Shown: positions 11,529-24,040, counted from the first letter of the stretch. The stretch: 64,000 nucleotides of DNA from Rutidosis leptorrhynchoides (GCF_046630445.1 NC_092333.1:720060001-720124000); one strand, 5' to 3'. Notes: generated by a model from the sequence alone, not told the origin. Numbers and translations are program-made.

Positions 11529-12139
11529 GGTTTTCTCCGGATCCTCACCACATATATATACACACACACGAAAGTATGTGAAAATTAATTCAAAGGAGTG
11601 GTGCTTTCTTATGGACTTGTAACAGTTGATAATAAACGTTCAAATTTATCATCCTCCAAAGATAATGGCTGCCATGATACATTTGAATTATAAGTTTGTC
11701 ACGATAATATAATGTCAAAAAAGTCAACTTTGCATCACATAAACCTTGTATTGAAATGAATTAATTTTATTTGGCTGCTGTCATATGTTGATTCTTTATT
11801 AGATATTTATCATTTATTAAATAATAATGCTATGAAACTAAGAAATACTCATTACACTACCAAACTACTAACGAGTTCAATAAAATTGATTTTATGATAT
11901 GAGGAAGACATAAACTTCTGTTATATTATATTTCGATAAATTATCCAGAGTTGTACTTAAAAATATTTGTACACTATATACAAAAACGATATTCAATTCT
12001 TATTCTTATTTAATATTTTATTTAAATTTGAATATATTCTATAGTTAATCGCGATCCAACAATAAAGCGAAGTAAGAGTCTCTTTCTTTTCATTACGAAC
12101 GAAGCACTCCCTTGCTTCCGGACAGATAAAAAAGATATT
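11529..12139. other. AT-rich intergenic spacer, no gene seen
   Basis: No reading frame with family features. Contains short (AC)n and (TA)n runs near 11560 and a near-repeat of ctatagttaat at 12040 and 12141 bracketing about 100 bp. Confidence 0.5.
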
Positions 12140-12676
12140 TCTATAGTTAATATTATAATGCTATAATAATGATGTCATTATTAGGCTAATTTTTTTGTTA
12201 AGAAAAAATCAAAGAAAAAAAAAAAAATCTAAGCATGGTGGGTGATGTCATTAATCTAAATAATTTTGAATTAAAATTAAATCTTATTAATTAAATATTA
12301 TTATTAAATCTTATTAATAATTATTTTAATTATTAAAATTAATTAATTTTAAATTATTTTACTTAATTATTTTGAATTGAGTACGAAAAGGTATAAAAGC
12401 TAGACAGAAGGAAATCAATTCTAAATTTATATTTTAATTTACACTTTTAAAATAAAATGACAACCAATATTATCTCTTATGATTGAATGTGGATTGTTTA
12501 ATATGCATTTTAGGTATTTGATGAAATGTTCAGCTGACGAGTTTCTTAGTCGGACTATGTGGTTCCACTGGTCATTAAACTAAATAACTTTAGCATTTAC
12601 GTTCACTTACTACCTAAAACGTATCATTAAACTGTTTCGTTTAAAAAACTCGTGATTCCACGGGTCGTTTCACTAG
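12140..12676 (+). mobile_element. Non-autonomous Helitron, copy 1 (3' part)
   Basis: About 540 bp closely matching 30745-31263. Both copies end in CACTAG followed by T, with a hairpin 10-12 bases upstream (here CTCGTG...CACGGG, with a wobble). A CTRR end with an upstream hairpin and insertion before T is the Helitron 3' signature. The 5' limit is uncertain; TCTATAGTTAAT at 12140 is a candidate. No Rep/helicase coding. It ends about 310 bp upstream of the TIC62 start codon. Confidence 0.7.
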
Positions 12677-12986
12677 TTTAAATTTAAATTTAAATTATAA
12701 CTTATAAAATATAGTTACCCATGGTTATAAAGTGGAACGAATAGTGGCCCTAACGAGAGCAATTAATCGTTCAGGATTTATGGACCATCTAAAGCCCGAT
12801 CCAAATATATTGACCCGTTAATCCAACCAACAGTTTCCGGGTCGGGGGTCCACCATATCCAGAAACAGAGCAGGAGATGCCATGTAACCAACCATAGACA
12901 GACATAATAAGATATCACTCTTTCTCTCTCACAAACACAAACTGAAATTTTGAATACTGATCAATCAATCAATCAATAAGCATTTG
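12677..12986 (+). promoter_or_regulatory. TIC62 promoter and 5' leader region
   Basis: Between the Helitron end and the TIC62 ATG. A TATA-like TTATAAAG lies at about 12725, and a CT-rich tract (CTCTTTCTCTCTCAC) at about 12917, as in many plant 5' leaders. The GATA-like AAGATATCAC near 12910 could be light-related, but this is only suggestive. Confidence 0.4.
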
Positions 12987-15900
12987 ATGGAGCTCCGGTC
13001 GATTCAATCACCGGTGGTCAGTAGCATACAAACGAAATGCCTAATTCATAATCAACAACTCATTTCCTACCGCCACCTCATGAATTCGTTCGGTACCAAA
13101 CGAATCGTTCAGTCAAATACTGTCAAGTTCAAACCTATTAGCTTCAATGTTCAAGCCTCGGGTATTAACATTTCAATGCTGTTAATTTCCTTCATTATTT
13201 AGCAATGTGAATTGTTATGATAAACTAATTTGTGTTAGTTACTGGAATATATTGTATGATGAGCAATTGCTCATTATTTAGGGTTCTCGGTAAACCTAAT
13301 TCATCCATCTTGTGCTCAGTTCATGTATTTAAATAGAGTAATAACTGTCTAGAGATTTTTGTATGGTACAGCAACAATTGGTTTGCAGCCTGCTGAAACA
13401 AAAACAAAAGATGGTGAAAAGGACGAAAGTATCATCTTTGTTGCTGGAGCAACTGGCAAAGTTGGTTCACGAACAGTAAGGTTAATGATACATGAAAATA
13501 CTTTAAAGTTGATCAAGCTTACGCACTCGATTTAGAAACTCGTGAAAATAAGTGAAGTTTTGTGCAGGGAGCTTTTGAAATTAGGATTTAACGTTCGAGC
13601 TGGTGTACGAAGTATTCAAAGAGCGGAAGCTTTGGTGAAAGTATGAGTTTTATTAGTCATTTACATTATTAATCATGTGTTTCAGTTTACTGATGAATAA
13701 TGTACAGAACAATTGCTTATGTGTAGAGTGTGAAACAGATGAAGGTTGACGAAGCATTATCTGATGCAATTCAGCGTAAGATTTTAGTTTTTTGCTTGTG
13801 TTTAGATATGTAAATAACATAATTATGCTAGTCTGTACTCTGTAGCCCAGCTATAGAGAAGTTTCAACTTGTGGAATGTGATTTGGAGAAACCGGAGCAG
13901 ATTAAAGCAGCATTGGGCAGTGCTTCAACGGTTATATGCTGCATTGGGGCGAGTGAGAAAGAGATTTTTGATGTTACCGGACCATACCGAATTGACTTTC
14001 TAGCCACAAAAAACCTAATTGATGCAGGTATATTAGGTTCTTAATTGCTTCATAGTTTCCCGACTTTTCTCATAGCTTAATTTTGTTAAATTATTATTTC
14101 TTTTTTTTTTAATGTTGACTAGAATAAAGATACTGGTTTATCTCACGTATTATTTGTCTTATACATGTGTAGCTGCTGCTGCAAAAGCAAAACAATTTAT
14201 ATTGGTTACTTCTTTGGGAACGAACAAGTTTGGATTTCCTGCTGCTGTCTTAAAGTAAGTTCATTTTTCAAGAGTATACGACCTTTGGTGCTATAAACGT
14301 CTTGACTTGGAGGATTTAGTAACTATAATCTTGTCTTTGAAATGTTACGATCACTGAATGTATTTGTATTCTTATTTGGAGTTTGTTTTGGGGAGTTCTA
14401 TGCTGGAAAAGGAAGGCCGAAGAAGCACTACTTGCTAGTGGGATTCCATACGCAGTAAGTTAGATCAAACTAAAAGTGGCAATTTTGACTTATTCAATCA
14501 TTTTTTATTCTTCATGGGTCAGATTGGCTTAACATGAATAGAGTTTAAAACGAAATGGGTCGGAAGTAATCCGAAGTGTGTTCTTAATGGATACAACCTT
14601 CAAACTGGTTTAATTATAATCAACACACTAATTAGCTACAAACTATTCTGCACAAAGTATTGGGTCGACATAAGCCGGCCTGTTTTAAGCTGCACTAAAA
14701 TATTCGTCTTGATCTGTTATCTATGGACCCAACCCACCAATTTTGCCACCTCTAGATCAAAATATGTCTCATAGAAACATATGTTGGTTACATACTGTTA
14801 TTTCAGATAGTGAGACCTGGTGGTATGGAGAGGCCTACAGATTCTTTCAAGGAAACACATAATCTTACTCTTGCTACAGAAGATACTTTATTTGGTGGTA
14901 ATGTATCGAATCTTCAGGTTCTCTTCCACTCAACTTCCATTTCATCATTTTTTATTACCCAAAAAAAAAAAAAAAAAAAAGATCATAATGAACTGAGATT
15001 ATATTACATTAATAGTGTCTTTTGTTGCTGATATCAGGTGGCAGAACTCCTTGCGTTTATGGCCAAAAACCCGACTCTTTCATATTGTAAAGTAGTTGAA
15101 GTTGTTGCAGAAACAACAGCACCACTAACTCCCATTGGTGACCTCCTTGCAAAAATACCACCTCAACGTGCTGTACCTTCCCAGCCCAAGGTACATCATA
15201 TGTGTTCCACTGGACTTTTTTTTACCCCTCATGAGCTATCTACTATAGAGTTATTGTATGCATCAGATGACAGTAAAATAATTCCATTGTTACCGAGTTA
15301 TACATGACCCGTTTCATTTTTAATTACATTTTTTAATCTGTTAGAGATAACTTATTACCCAAATCAACCCATTTCTTAATAAACAGGTCAAAATCACCAC
15401 CTCCTCTTGAGAATAAGTATATGCAGTAGTATTATTTGCAGCGTCATTATTAAATCTGCAACCCATTTCAGTTAGAATGGTACTTTTAGGATATTTTCTT
15501 AGTGCTGGTCAAACTAGTCTCATGTGATGGTTACTTGTATGACTATCAGGAACCAGAAGTTAGGAAAGAGCCTGAGCCTGTATCTACGAGTGTAAGCATT
15601 GCCACCGAAACACAATCCGTGTCAAAACCAGCTGTGCCAAAGCCACTCTCCCCATATACTGCGTAAGAAATATTGATTCTTTCAACTTGGTATTTAATAA
15701 TTTATATTTTCTGCATAACAATTTGAGTATTTAATCTCTTTACTGTTGATATTTACTTTCACAGATATGAAGGTTTGAAACCCCCTGTATCACCCATTCC
15801 AACAGCACCTGGCACTATTAAGGTGGTAGTTGAAGCAGCATCAGCTCCTCCTGCAACTGATTCTTCTGAAACTACCATAAAGTCAGAAACCATAATTGTT

Positions 15901-16572
15901 ACACCCGATAAAATAACCAGACCTCTATCTCCTTATGCTGCGTAAGTCAATATCTACGGTTATACCCTATGCTTAACTCCAGGTTTTAATTGGTTTTACT
16001 TTGTGATAGTTATGAGAACCTGAAACCACCTACATCTCCAACCCCAACACCAAGCGGTTCCATAAAGACACCACCTTCTACCGCTGCAGCACCAATAGTT
16101 GCACCAGTAGAATCCACTACAGTTGTTGATGTCAAAGAGGATCCTCCTCAAACGTTAACTTCCAACAATTCACGTTCACCCTACTATGTGTAAGTTCGTC
16201 TTCAAAAATTCATGTTTCCACTTGATGGTAAAGTTTACTAATGATATTTAGGTATTTTCTCTGTTAGATATGAAAATCTGAAGCCCCCAACATCGCCATG
16301 TCCAAGTACTCCATCAGTATCACCACCGTCAACACTTGCTGTAGGCAACGGTTCACCCATTGTTTCCACACTGGATAACATAATAGTGAAGCCAAGACCA
16401 CTTTCGCCTTATCACATGTATGTTTCTTTCATCATCATAGTTTGTTCTTGTTTTCTTATTCCTGCAACAAGTGTACCACCAATGATATGTGTAAAAAAAA
16501 AATTTCTTCTATTTTTGTAGGTACGGAAACTTGAAGCCTCCGAGTTCACCAACTCCTTCCAGTTCTCGTTAG
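12987..16572 (+). CDS. TIC62: TIC62, chloroplast inner-envelope translocon / FNR-tethering protein
   Basis: Exons read from GT/AG sites with matching phase: 12987-13161, 13372-13480, 13568-13640, 13727-13775, 13851-14027, 14173-14254, 14382-14454, 14807-14917, 15038-15190, 15550-15662, 15765-15941, 16010-16189, 16268-16417, 16521-16572; 557 residues. The Ser/basic-rich start is a chloroplast transit peptide. An NAD(P)-binding Rossmann domain follows (VAGATGKVGSRTV in exon 2, VECDLEKPEQIKAALGSAST, VTSLGTNKFGFPAA, IVRPGGMERPTD). The C-terminal half has four SPYxxYxxLKPPxSP repeats that in TIC62 bind ferredoxin-NADP reductase. The protein is known as a redox-linked part of the TIC import complex that also shuttles to thylakoids and anchors FNR. 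The ATG at 12987 is the first in a transit-peptide-like frame. Intact and very probably functional; exon 5's acceptor (AG at 13849-13850) is the least certain junction. Confidence 0.95.
15640..16562 (+). repeat. Four FNR-binding Pro/Ser repeats of TIC62, one per exon junction
   Basis: PLSPYTAYEGLKPPVSP, PLSPYAAYENLKPPTSP, RSPYYVYENLKPPTSP and PLSPYHMYGNLKPPSSP each span an intron at the same place and the same phase (after two bases of the codon before the second Tyr). This suggests the repeats grew by exon duplication. Confidence 0.85.
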
Positions 16573-16873
16573 ATTACGAGCACAAACAATTGGCATAAAT
16601 TCAGGTTTCTTCAGGTACTTTTGTTAAAGGACAGAAATTGAGTTCGCCTAAGGTTGAAGATGCCAAGGAGATTTGACTAGTATATATATGTATAGTAGAT
16701 CCACGAACGCAAAACAAGCTTATTAAAGGCATAAACAATCCAATTCCACCCCCATTTTTTCCATTGTATATTGAAATCGGTACACTTACATTTATGGATC
16801 ATTTCTTTTTCGTACTTTTGATCCGACAATTACAGCAAATTAGCGACATAAACCATATTCTCTATATAATCTC

Positions 16874-16876
<3 letters not shown>
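16573..16876 (+). other. TIC62 3' flank / probable 3' UTR
   Basis: No coding features. AT-rich; runs into a (TA)n tract. No clear AATAAA signal is seen, though plant genes often use weaker ones. Confidence 0.4.

Positions 16877-16934
<58 letters not shown>
16877..16934. repeat. (TA)n microsatellite
   Basis: About 29 uninterrupted TA units between the TIC62 3' flank and the LINE 3' end; on the minus strand it stands where the LINE tail would be. Confidence 0.95.
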
Positions 16935-16937
<3 letters not shown>

Positions 16938-18024
16938 CAAACATCAAAATTTTATAAAAGCTACCACCTCGCTAGCGAGAAACTAGGGAGGGGGCGCAAC
17001 GAAAAAAAAAAAAAAACAATTACACTGGCTTAATAAGCCAATCGTTCCAACTAATATTTTCTTTACCTCTATCCGTAATCCAATTAAAAGAAAACAATCT
17101 AATAGAATCAAACAACTCTTGTTTCCTCATCTTTGTTGGGTCGAAAAGATGAGCATTCCGGAACTTCCAAAGAGACCATATCGCAGCAGCCCCAATCGGA
17201 TGTAATCTCTTGCACGAATTCGACCTTTGCCATCCTTGAGACCATAAAAGCCACTCGGACCAATTGTCAACGCAAGGCAACAAAATGTCAACCCAAATCC
17301 CGACTTTCCTCCAAATCTTCTTAGCCACTTCACACGAAAATAACGTATGTGATATCGATTCAACACGGTATGGACAAAGAGGACAACCAATACCGTTGAT
17401 ATCCAAACAACGGGCCGACAACTTTAAACGGGTAGGCAACCTATCCAATGCTACTCTCCAAATGAATATATTAAGCTTACGAGGTAAATATTTAAACCAT
17501 TGAGTACGAACCAAACCATTGATAAGAGCTCGAATCGATGATTTTTCTAATAACCCCAACTCGGAACATGCCGTCATTTGAGATTGAACATGTCCAAGTA
17601 TCAGATGCATTCAAAAGGGTCTGAGACCCAATTTCCGCAACCATTTGGTTAAAATGAGATTCTGTTCGAGTACCTCTGATATTCAGAGACCAGTTCCACA
17701 CCCATACTCTGTTCACCAACCGGTCGGCTATCTTGCAATCTTTATCGACCTCTAAATGAAAAAGACGTGGGTATTTATCTTTCAAGACCACTTCATCTTT
17801 CCATTCATCCTGCCAAAAAGAAATAGACTTACCATCCCCACACATAAACGAAACAAATCAGAAGGGATATAGACTCTTTCTATAGCCACTTTATAAGAAG
17901 CAGTATATTATTCCATAAACTAGAACCAACAAAATTGATATTAGGCTCACCTGCATGTGGCCCATGAATGGAAAATATAACAGTAGACCAAAGAGACATC
18001 GGGCATACACACAACCTCCAAAGC
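16935..18024 (-). mobile_element. LINE (L1-type), 3' half, minus strand
   Basis: On the minus strand this codes the end of a plant L1-type reverse transcriptase polyprotein: DGKSISFWQDEWKDE near 17830, then a zf-RVT domain (LPRKLNIFIWRVALDRLPTR near 17470; CPLCPYRVESISHTLFSCE near 17390). The likely 3' UTR (17019 down to 16935) runs into (TA)n. The frame is broken by a frameshift near 17600, between two overlapping open segments (17492-17845 and 17020-17610). It continues across the copia insertion at 21720, where single-copy target bases rejoin into the LLCKW-LWRL stretch. Confidence 0.88.
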
Positions 18025-18029
18025 CATTT

Positions 18030-18228
18030 TAACACATCAAATCACACGGCATATCTTTTATTTATATTTAGGACAGTGACTTGTATCTTTTATTTAATAT
18101 TGTAGATAGTGCAAATCTCTTTATTGATTGTGTAAATCTCTTTATATTTAATACGTTGTAATGTACTCTTTCTATAAATAATGGATGAATATCAACCACA
18201 CAATTAAGTGTGATTTACAAATTACTTA
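18030..18228 (+). repeat. 5' LTR of the Ale-type element, TA...TA ends
   Basis: Starts TAACACATC and ends ATTACTTA, directly before the primer site and directly after the CATTT target copy. The ends are TA...TA and not the usual TG...CA. Confidence 0.88.
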
Positions 18229-21200
18229 TGGTATCAGCCTAAAAGTTAAAGTTCCTGACTGCCTTTTCAGGCACAATTGACGCCAATCTTGCGGAAGCTT
18301 TTCAGGCACAATGCAATACGACTCCTGATTGGTTTGTTGATACGGGAGCATCAAATCATATGACATCAAACACTAATCAACTTGATGCTAGTACCTCTTA
18401 TTCTGGTAACCAATTAGTTTTCTTTGCTAATGGAGAACAATCTCCTATTTCTCATACTGGCAAACTTCAATTATCACCCTATATATCTCTTCTTGATGTT
18501 TTAGTCGTGCCTAATCTCAAGAAAAACTTGCTTTCTGTTAGCAAGTTAACACAAGATAACCAAATTGATGTATTGTTTTCTAATCCTATGTTTTTTATTC
18601 AGAACCGTCTTTCCAAGGAAACACTCGCAACCGGAAGACTTAAAAAGGGCTTATATATTTTAGAACGAAGCCAACATGCTTTTTTGGCTAAGCTATCTTC
18701 TAAACGCACAAAAGCCTCTTTTGATTTATGGCATAGTCGATTAGGACATGTGTCCAATGATATTATTTCTATTTTAAATAAACACGGTTGTTTATCTATT
18801 ACTTCTGTTTTACCAAATCCTAGTTTATGTTCTTCTTGTCAATTAGCAAAGAGCAAACGTTTACCTTTTGAACTTAATTTAAAACGTTCATTGCATATTT
18901 TGGATATGGTTCATTGTGATTTATGGGGCCCCTCTCCCGTTGTCTCTGTTAAAGGTTATCGATACTATGTTATTTTTATTGACGATTCCTTCAGGTTTAC
19001 ATGGTTCTTTCCGATGATGGCTAAATCTGAATTCCCTACTATTTTTGCTGCATTTCTTGCATTTGTTCAAACCCAATTTGCATGCAAACTTAAAATTTTT
19101 CAGTCAGATGGAGGCACTGAATTCACCAATAATTCAGTGCGTGAGATGTTACAAAGAAATGGCACACATCATCGATTCTCTTGCCCATATACTCCCCAAC
19201 AAAATGGGCGAGCCGAGAGAAAGCATCGTCATGTTACTGAAACAGGTTTAGCTATCATGTTCAATGCTCATGTACCGGAATCCTACTGGGTTCATGCCTT
19301 TAGCTCAGCCGTTTATATCATAAATCGTCTACCAACCAAACTTTTGGAGTATAAATCCCCTTATGAGTTGTTGTTCTCAAACAAGCCGAATTATGGAAAT
19401 TTTCGGGTATTCGGGTGTTGTGTTTTTCCATATCTGAGGGATTACTCTTCTCACAAGCTTGCACCGCGAAGTACTCCTTGTGTTTTCATTGGTTACTGTA
19501 CTCAATATAAAGGTTATCGGTGCCTTGACTTGTCTACACGTCGCATTTACACCACTAGACATGCTCAATTTGATGAATCTGTTTTCCTATTTAAAGGGCA
19601 ATCATCCACATCATTACCTTTACTATCTACATATTGTGATGATTACTCCGCAACTGCACCACCTTCGATGCCATCACCACCTATCCCACCACATACATAT
19701 TCCCCACCAGTCACCTCAAATTGTGATTTATGTGATGAACCAACACCTTCTATTACTTCCCCAACATCTCATGTCACTTCACCAACACCTCCTGTCACTA
19801 CTTCTATCCCAACTACATCGCCTACTGTTGAGCACATCCATACACCACCTCCAACACATCCTATGCAAACTCGTTCGAAAAGTGGTATTTTTAAACCTAG
19901 ACATTTTGCGGATCTATCCTATGTAGAGTCATCACCTTTACATCATGCTCTTTTTTCTTCAAAAGAGCCGAAGGGTTTCAAAACTGCAACGAAAGATCCA
20001 AAATGGTATGATGCTATGTGTAATGAAATGAAGGCTTTGAAACATAATTCTACTTGGACATTAGTACCCCGACCAGTTAAAACCAATATTGTTGGTTCAA
20101 AGTGGGTCTTTCGAACAAAATTTCTTGCGGATGGTTCCATCGACAAGTATAAGGCTAGCTTGGTTGCTCAAGGATTCACTCAAGTGTCGGGCCTAGATTA
20201 TTCGACCACTTTCAGTCCCGTGGTTAAAGCTACTACGGTTCGTGTTATTCTTTCCTTAGCCGTATTAGATAAGTGGCCCCTTCATCAACTCGATGTCAAA
20301 AATTCCTTTTTAAATGGAGATTTATCTGAAGTTGTTTACATGGAACAACCACCGGGGTTTGTGGATGTCCGTTATCCAAATCATGTATGTCGATTAAACA
20401 AGGCTTTATATGGTTTGAAGCAAACTCCTCGGGCATAGTTTCAACGTCTAAGTTCTTTTCTTTGCACACTTGGATTCTCCTGTAGTCGGGCCGACACTTC
20501 TTTATTTGTTTTTAAAAAGGAATCGCATATTCTTTACTTATTAGTCTACGTTGATGATATTATTCTCACGGGAAATAATCCACATCTGGTTCGAACATTC
20601 ATCAATCGACTAAATAAGGAATTCCTTATCACCGATCTTGGAAAGCTCAATTATTTCCTTGGCCTTGAGGTTTCTTATCATGCATCGGGTCTTTTTTTGA
20701 GTCAATCCAAATATGCTCATGATATCCTTGTTCGTGCTCGTCTTCTGGACATTAAGCCTGCCTCTACACCCTTATCGACATCTACTTATCTTACTACTCA
20801 GGGAACGCCTTTTAATGATCCTACTCATTATCGATCCTTGGTTGGAGCTCTGCAGTATTACCATAACTCGTCCTGATCTTTCTTATGCGGTAAATCACGT
20901 GAGTCAATTCTTACATGCTCCTACACAAGACCATTTTCAAGCTGTTAAACGGATTTTTCGATATGTTAAAGGGACATTATCATATGGGCTCTCATTTTTA
21001 CATGCTTCCTCGCCTAATATTCTGGGATATTCTGATGCGGATCGGGCTCGTTGTATCGAAACCCGTCGCTCCACTTATGGCTATTCCATCTTTCTTGGTG
21101 GAAATATTGTCTCATGGAGTGCTAAGAAGCAACCAACAGTTGCTCGATCTAGTTGTGAATCTGAATACCGAGCTTTAGATAATACTGCAGCTGAAATTTT

Positions 21201-21497
21201 ATGGCTTACACATCTTCTTCGCGAGCTACATGTCTTACCACACGGTCATCCAACTTTGTTATGTGACAATCGTAGTGCTATCTTTTTGAGTCAGAATCCA
21301 ATCTCACACAAGCGTGCTAAACATATTGACATCGATTATCATTTCGTTAGAGAATTGGTGCTTTCCGGCAAACTATACACTAAGTATGTATCCACTCATC
21401 TTCAACTAGCAGATATCTTCACCAAGAGTCTTCCTCGACCACTTTTTGAAGACTTTCGATCCAAGCTTCGTATTGGTCCTCCCCCTACTTCGCTTGT

Positions 21498-21515
21498 GGG
21501 GGGGGGGGGGGGGGG
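21498..21515 (+). promoter_or_regulatory. Poly-G polypurine tract (18 G) before the 3' LTR
   Basis: An unbroken run of 18 G directly before the 3' LTR occupies the polypurine-tract position. It is longer than the usual 5-8 G of copia elements, perhaps grown by slippage. Confidence 0.75.
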
Positions 21516-21714
21516 TAACACATCAAATCACACGGCATATCTTTTATTTATATTTAGGACAGCGACTTGTATCTTTTATTTAATATTGTAGATAGTGCAA
21601 ATCTCTTTATTGATTGTGTAAATCTCTTTATATTTAATACGTTGTAATGTACTCTTTCTATAAATAATGGATGAATATCAACCACACAATTAAGTGTGAT
21701 TTACAAATCACTTA
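21516..21714 (+). repeat. 3' LTR of the Ale-type element
   Basis: 199 bp, two base differences from the 5' LTR, same TA...TA ends, followed by the second CATTT target copy. Confidence 0.9.
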
Positions 21715-21719
21715 CATTT

Positions 21720-23790
21720 ACACAAAAGAGATAGATTAAACGACCAAAAACTCCCGATATTTAAATTTCCATTTTCGAAAGAAGACATGGTTTTGTCCCA
21801 ACGAACCCAATGCAACTTCCGGTTAATGTCTGTACTACCCCCAAAAAATGAAGCTCTAATGTTTTTCAATCTCCTTTATGATCGTTTGCGGGCATTTAAA
21901 ATCCGAAAGGTAATAAATAACGAAGGTACCAAGAACCAACTTTACCAAAGTTAACCTCCCGCCAATAGATAGCATATTAGCCTTCCACCCCGCCAATCTC
22001 TTCTTAAATTTGTCTACTATTGGTTTCCACCCACAAATTCGGTTCATATTCGTGCCAATAGGTAGACCCAAATAAGTAAAAGGCATGTCACCACGAGAAC
22101 AACCCGACATCGAGATAAATTCTTGAAGCTCGGCTTCATGAACTCCAACACTATAAATGTTAGATTTGGAAACATTGATTTGAAGTCTGAAAAGTTATGA
22201 AAATCATTGAACAACTTAATGATATTGATTAAACTCTCCTTGTGCCACTACGTGATAATCACCGCATCGTCCGCATAAAAAAGATGAGACAAATTCACCG
22301 CCGGACTCCCAATTTTCGCACCTAGGATGTGACCATCTGCAATTTTATCACGGATCAATAAATGTAAACCTTCCAAAACAATAAGAAAAAGAACAGGGCT
22401 CATAGGATCTCCTTGGCGTAATCCTTTTTGCTCTCGTAAGACTACCATTAATTAACACCAAAGTTCGAGAATTATGAAGACACATCATCACCCATTTACA
22501 CCACTTAGGACCAAAACCCAAAACGTGAAGCATGTGCTCAAGAAACCTCCAAGACACCGAGTCATACGCTTTCTCGAAATCCACTTTTAAATGAGCAATT
22601 TCTTCTTCTTTAACTTGTACCAATCGATAGTCTCAGATAAAATTAACGGGCCTTCAAGAATCTGACGACCCGCAATAAAATCGGATTGTTCAAAACCAAT
22701 AATCGAATCAATAACCCTTCGCTGGATGTGTAGCCAAAATTTTTGTAATAATCTTATACTCCACACCAACTAAGGAAATCGGGCGATAATCTTTAATGAC
22801 AGATGTATTCGGCACCTTAGGAATCAAGGTGAAAAAGGCCGAACCGAATCCCCTTCGTAAACGGAAGTCCCTGAATGCCGCGAAGATAGAAGAAACCAGA
22901 TCTCCACGAAGAGATTCCCAATACAATTTAATGAAATTAAATGAAAATCTGTCCGGTCCCGGAGCTTTATCATTACCACAATCCCAAACGGCCGCCCTGA
23001 TTTCTTCCTCCGACATATCACCCTCCATCTCGAGCTTATCCATACCTGAAAGAACACGGTCGGGCTGTAACAGAGGCATACTCAACTCGGCATCAAAACT
23101 AGTGAACTTATTTTTGTAGACAGAAGAGAACACCTCTTTTATAGTCGGAGGATCAGTTATCCATTCACCATTTAAATCTACACCTTTAATCGTTTGTCCG
23201 AGTCTCCTTTGTTTAAGTGTATTATGGAAAAACTTTGAATTTTCATCTCTCTCAATATTCCATTTAATACGAGCTTTTTCGGAGAATGTCCGCATCCTTA
23301 ACTTTTACCAGCTGATTTAGCTCACTAGCAAGAGCATATCTGTCCTCCAAGTTAGCTTCGGTAGCCACGTGGTTATCAACCTTACTGTCAATATCATTTA
23401 TCTTTTCCAAGACTTCATCTTTTCTACAAGCCCCTTCGCTTCTCATTTGTTTGTTCCAAGTTTTTAAAGACAGTTTCAAACTCTTCAACTTTTCATGAAA
23501 AGAACCCAATCCACTATACTCTGGATTATTTAACACTTCATTCACAATATCATCGAAGTCCGGGTCATTGATCCAAGAATGGAAGAATTTAAACGGAACC
23601 GGACTAAAAATCAAGATTTTCGCTATGGAACAATAACGGGAGATGGTCAGATAAACCTTTCGTGAGTGCAATGAGTTTTAAATCTGTAAAAATCGAAAAG
23701 ACGTTAGAAGTAACCATAACTCTACGAGTGTGTGTGGAACCTAGCGGATTTGTGTTAAACTCGGAAGACCATGTGTACATAAGGAAAAAT
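21720..23790 (-). mobile_element. LINE (L1-type), 5' half, minus strand
   Basis: Minus-strand reading from right to left: the end of an endonuclease domain (LTKGLSDHLPLLFHS near 23640), the linker (FHEKLKSLKLSLKTWNKQMR), then reverse transcriptase: DKAPGPDRFSFNFIKLYWES near 22950, KDYRPISLVGVEYKIITKIL near 22780, LRQGDPMSPVLFLIVLEGL near 22420, YADDAVIIT near 22255 and TYLGLPIGTNMNR near 22070. YADD is the catalytic box. Most of the endonuclease and any ORF1 are absent, so the copy is 5'-truncated near 23790, next to the second copia element. Several frameshifts separate the open segments. Its 3' half is at 16935-18024. Confidence 0.9.
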
Positions 23791-23805
23791 ACAAAATAAT
23801 ATTAA

Positions 23806-24040
23806 TGTTATGGATGGATTCTCATTTTGTACGCATGCAGATGAATAGAGATAATTGATAATCTTGCACAGTAAAATTATGAATTATTGATTACTATTTC
23901 ACCTACTCTATAATTGAAGATGAAAACGAGTAATGTACAGTTAAGTTTTAGTATTATAAATACTCACTCAATTGTAAGGATATGTACACCATTCTTCAAT
24001 AAGAATTTAATCTCTTCTTTCTTACTACTAAATTATAACA
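23806..24040 (+). repeat. 5' LTR of the second copia element
   Basis: TGTTATGGATGG to ...AATTATAACA, 235 bp, TG...CA ends. A primer-site-like CGTTATCAGTACGAAG follows; related plant elements use a TTATCAGCACGA-type site here. Confidence 0.9.

Larger units (their letters stand above)
18030..21714 (+). mobile_element. Ale-type Ty1/copia element lacking gag, nested in a LINE
   Basis: Two 199-bp LTRs (18030-18228, 21516-21714) differ at 2 bases, so the insertion is young (of the order of half a million years or less). A perfect 5-bp target duplication CATTT flanks it (18025-18029, 21715-21719). The primer site TGGTATCAGC starts at 18229. The interior opens almost at once with the protease motif DTGASNHMT (about 18340), so gag is missing. 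Then come the pre-integrase LWHSRLGHVS, integrase (QSDGGTEFTNN, YTPQQNGRAERKHRH), reverse transcriptase (TFSPVVKATTVR, YVDDIILTGNN) and RNase H (YSDADRARC, ADIFTKSLPRPLFEDF). The short LTRs and motif style fit the Ale clade. Broken, with about two breaks besides the missing gag. Confidence 0.92.
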
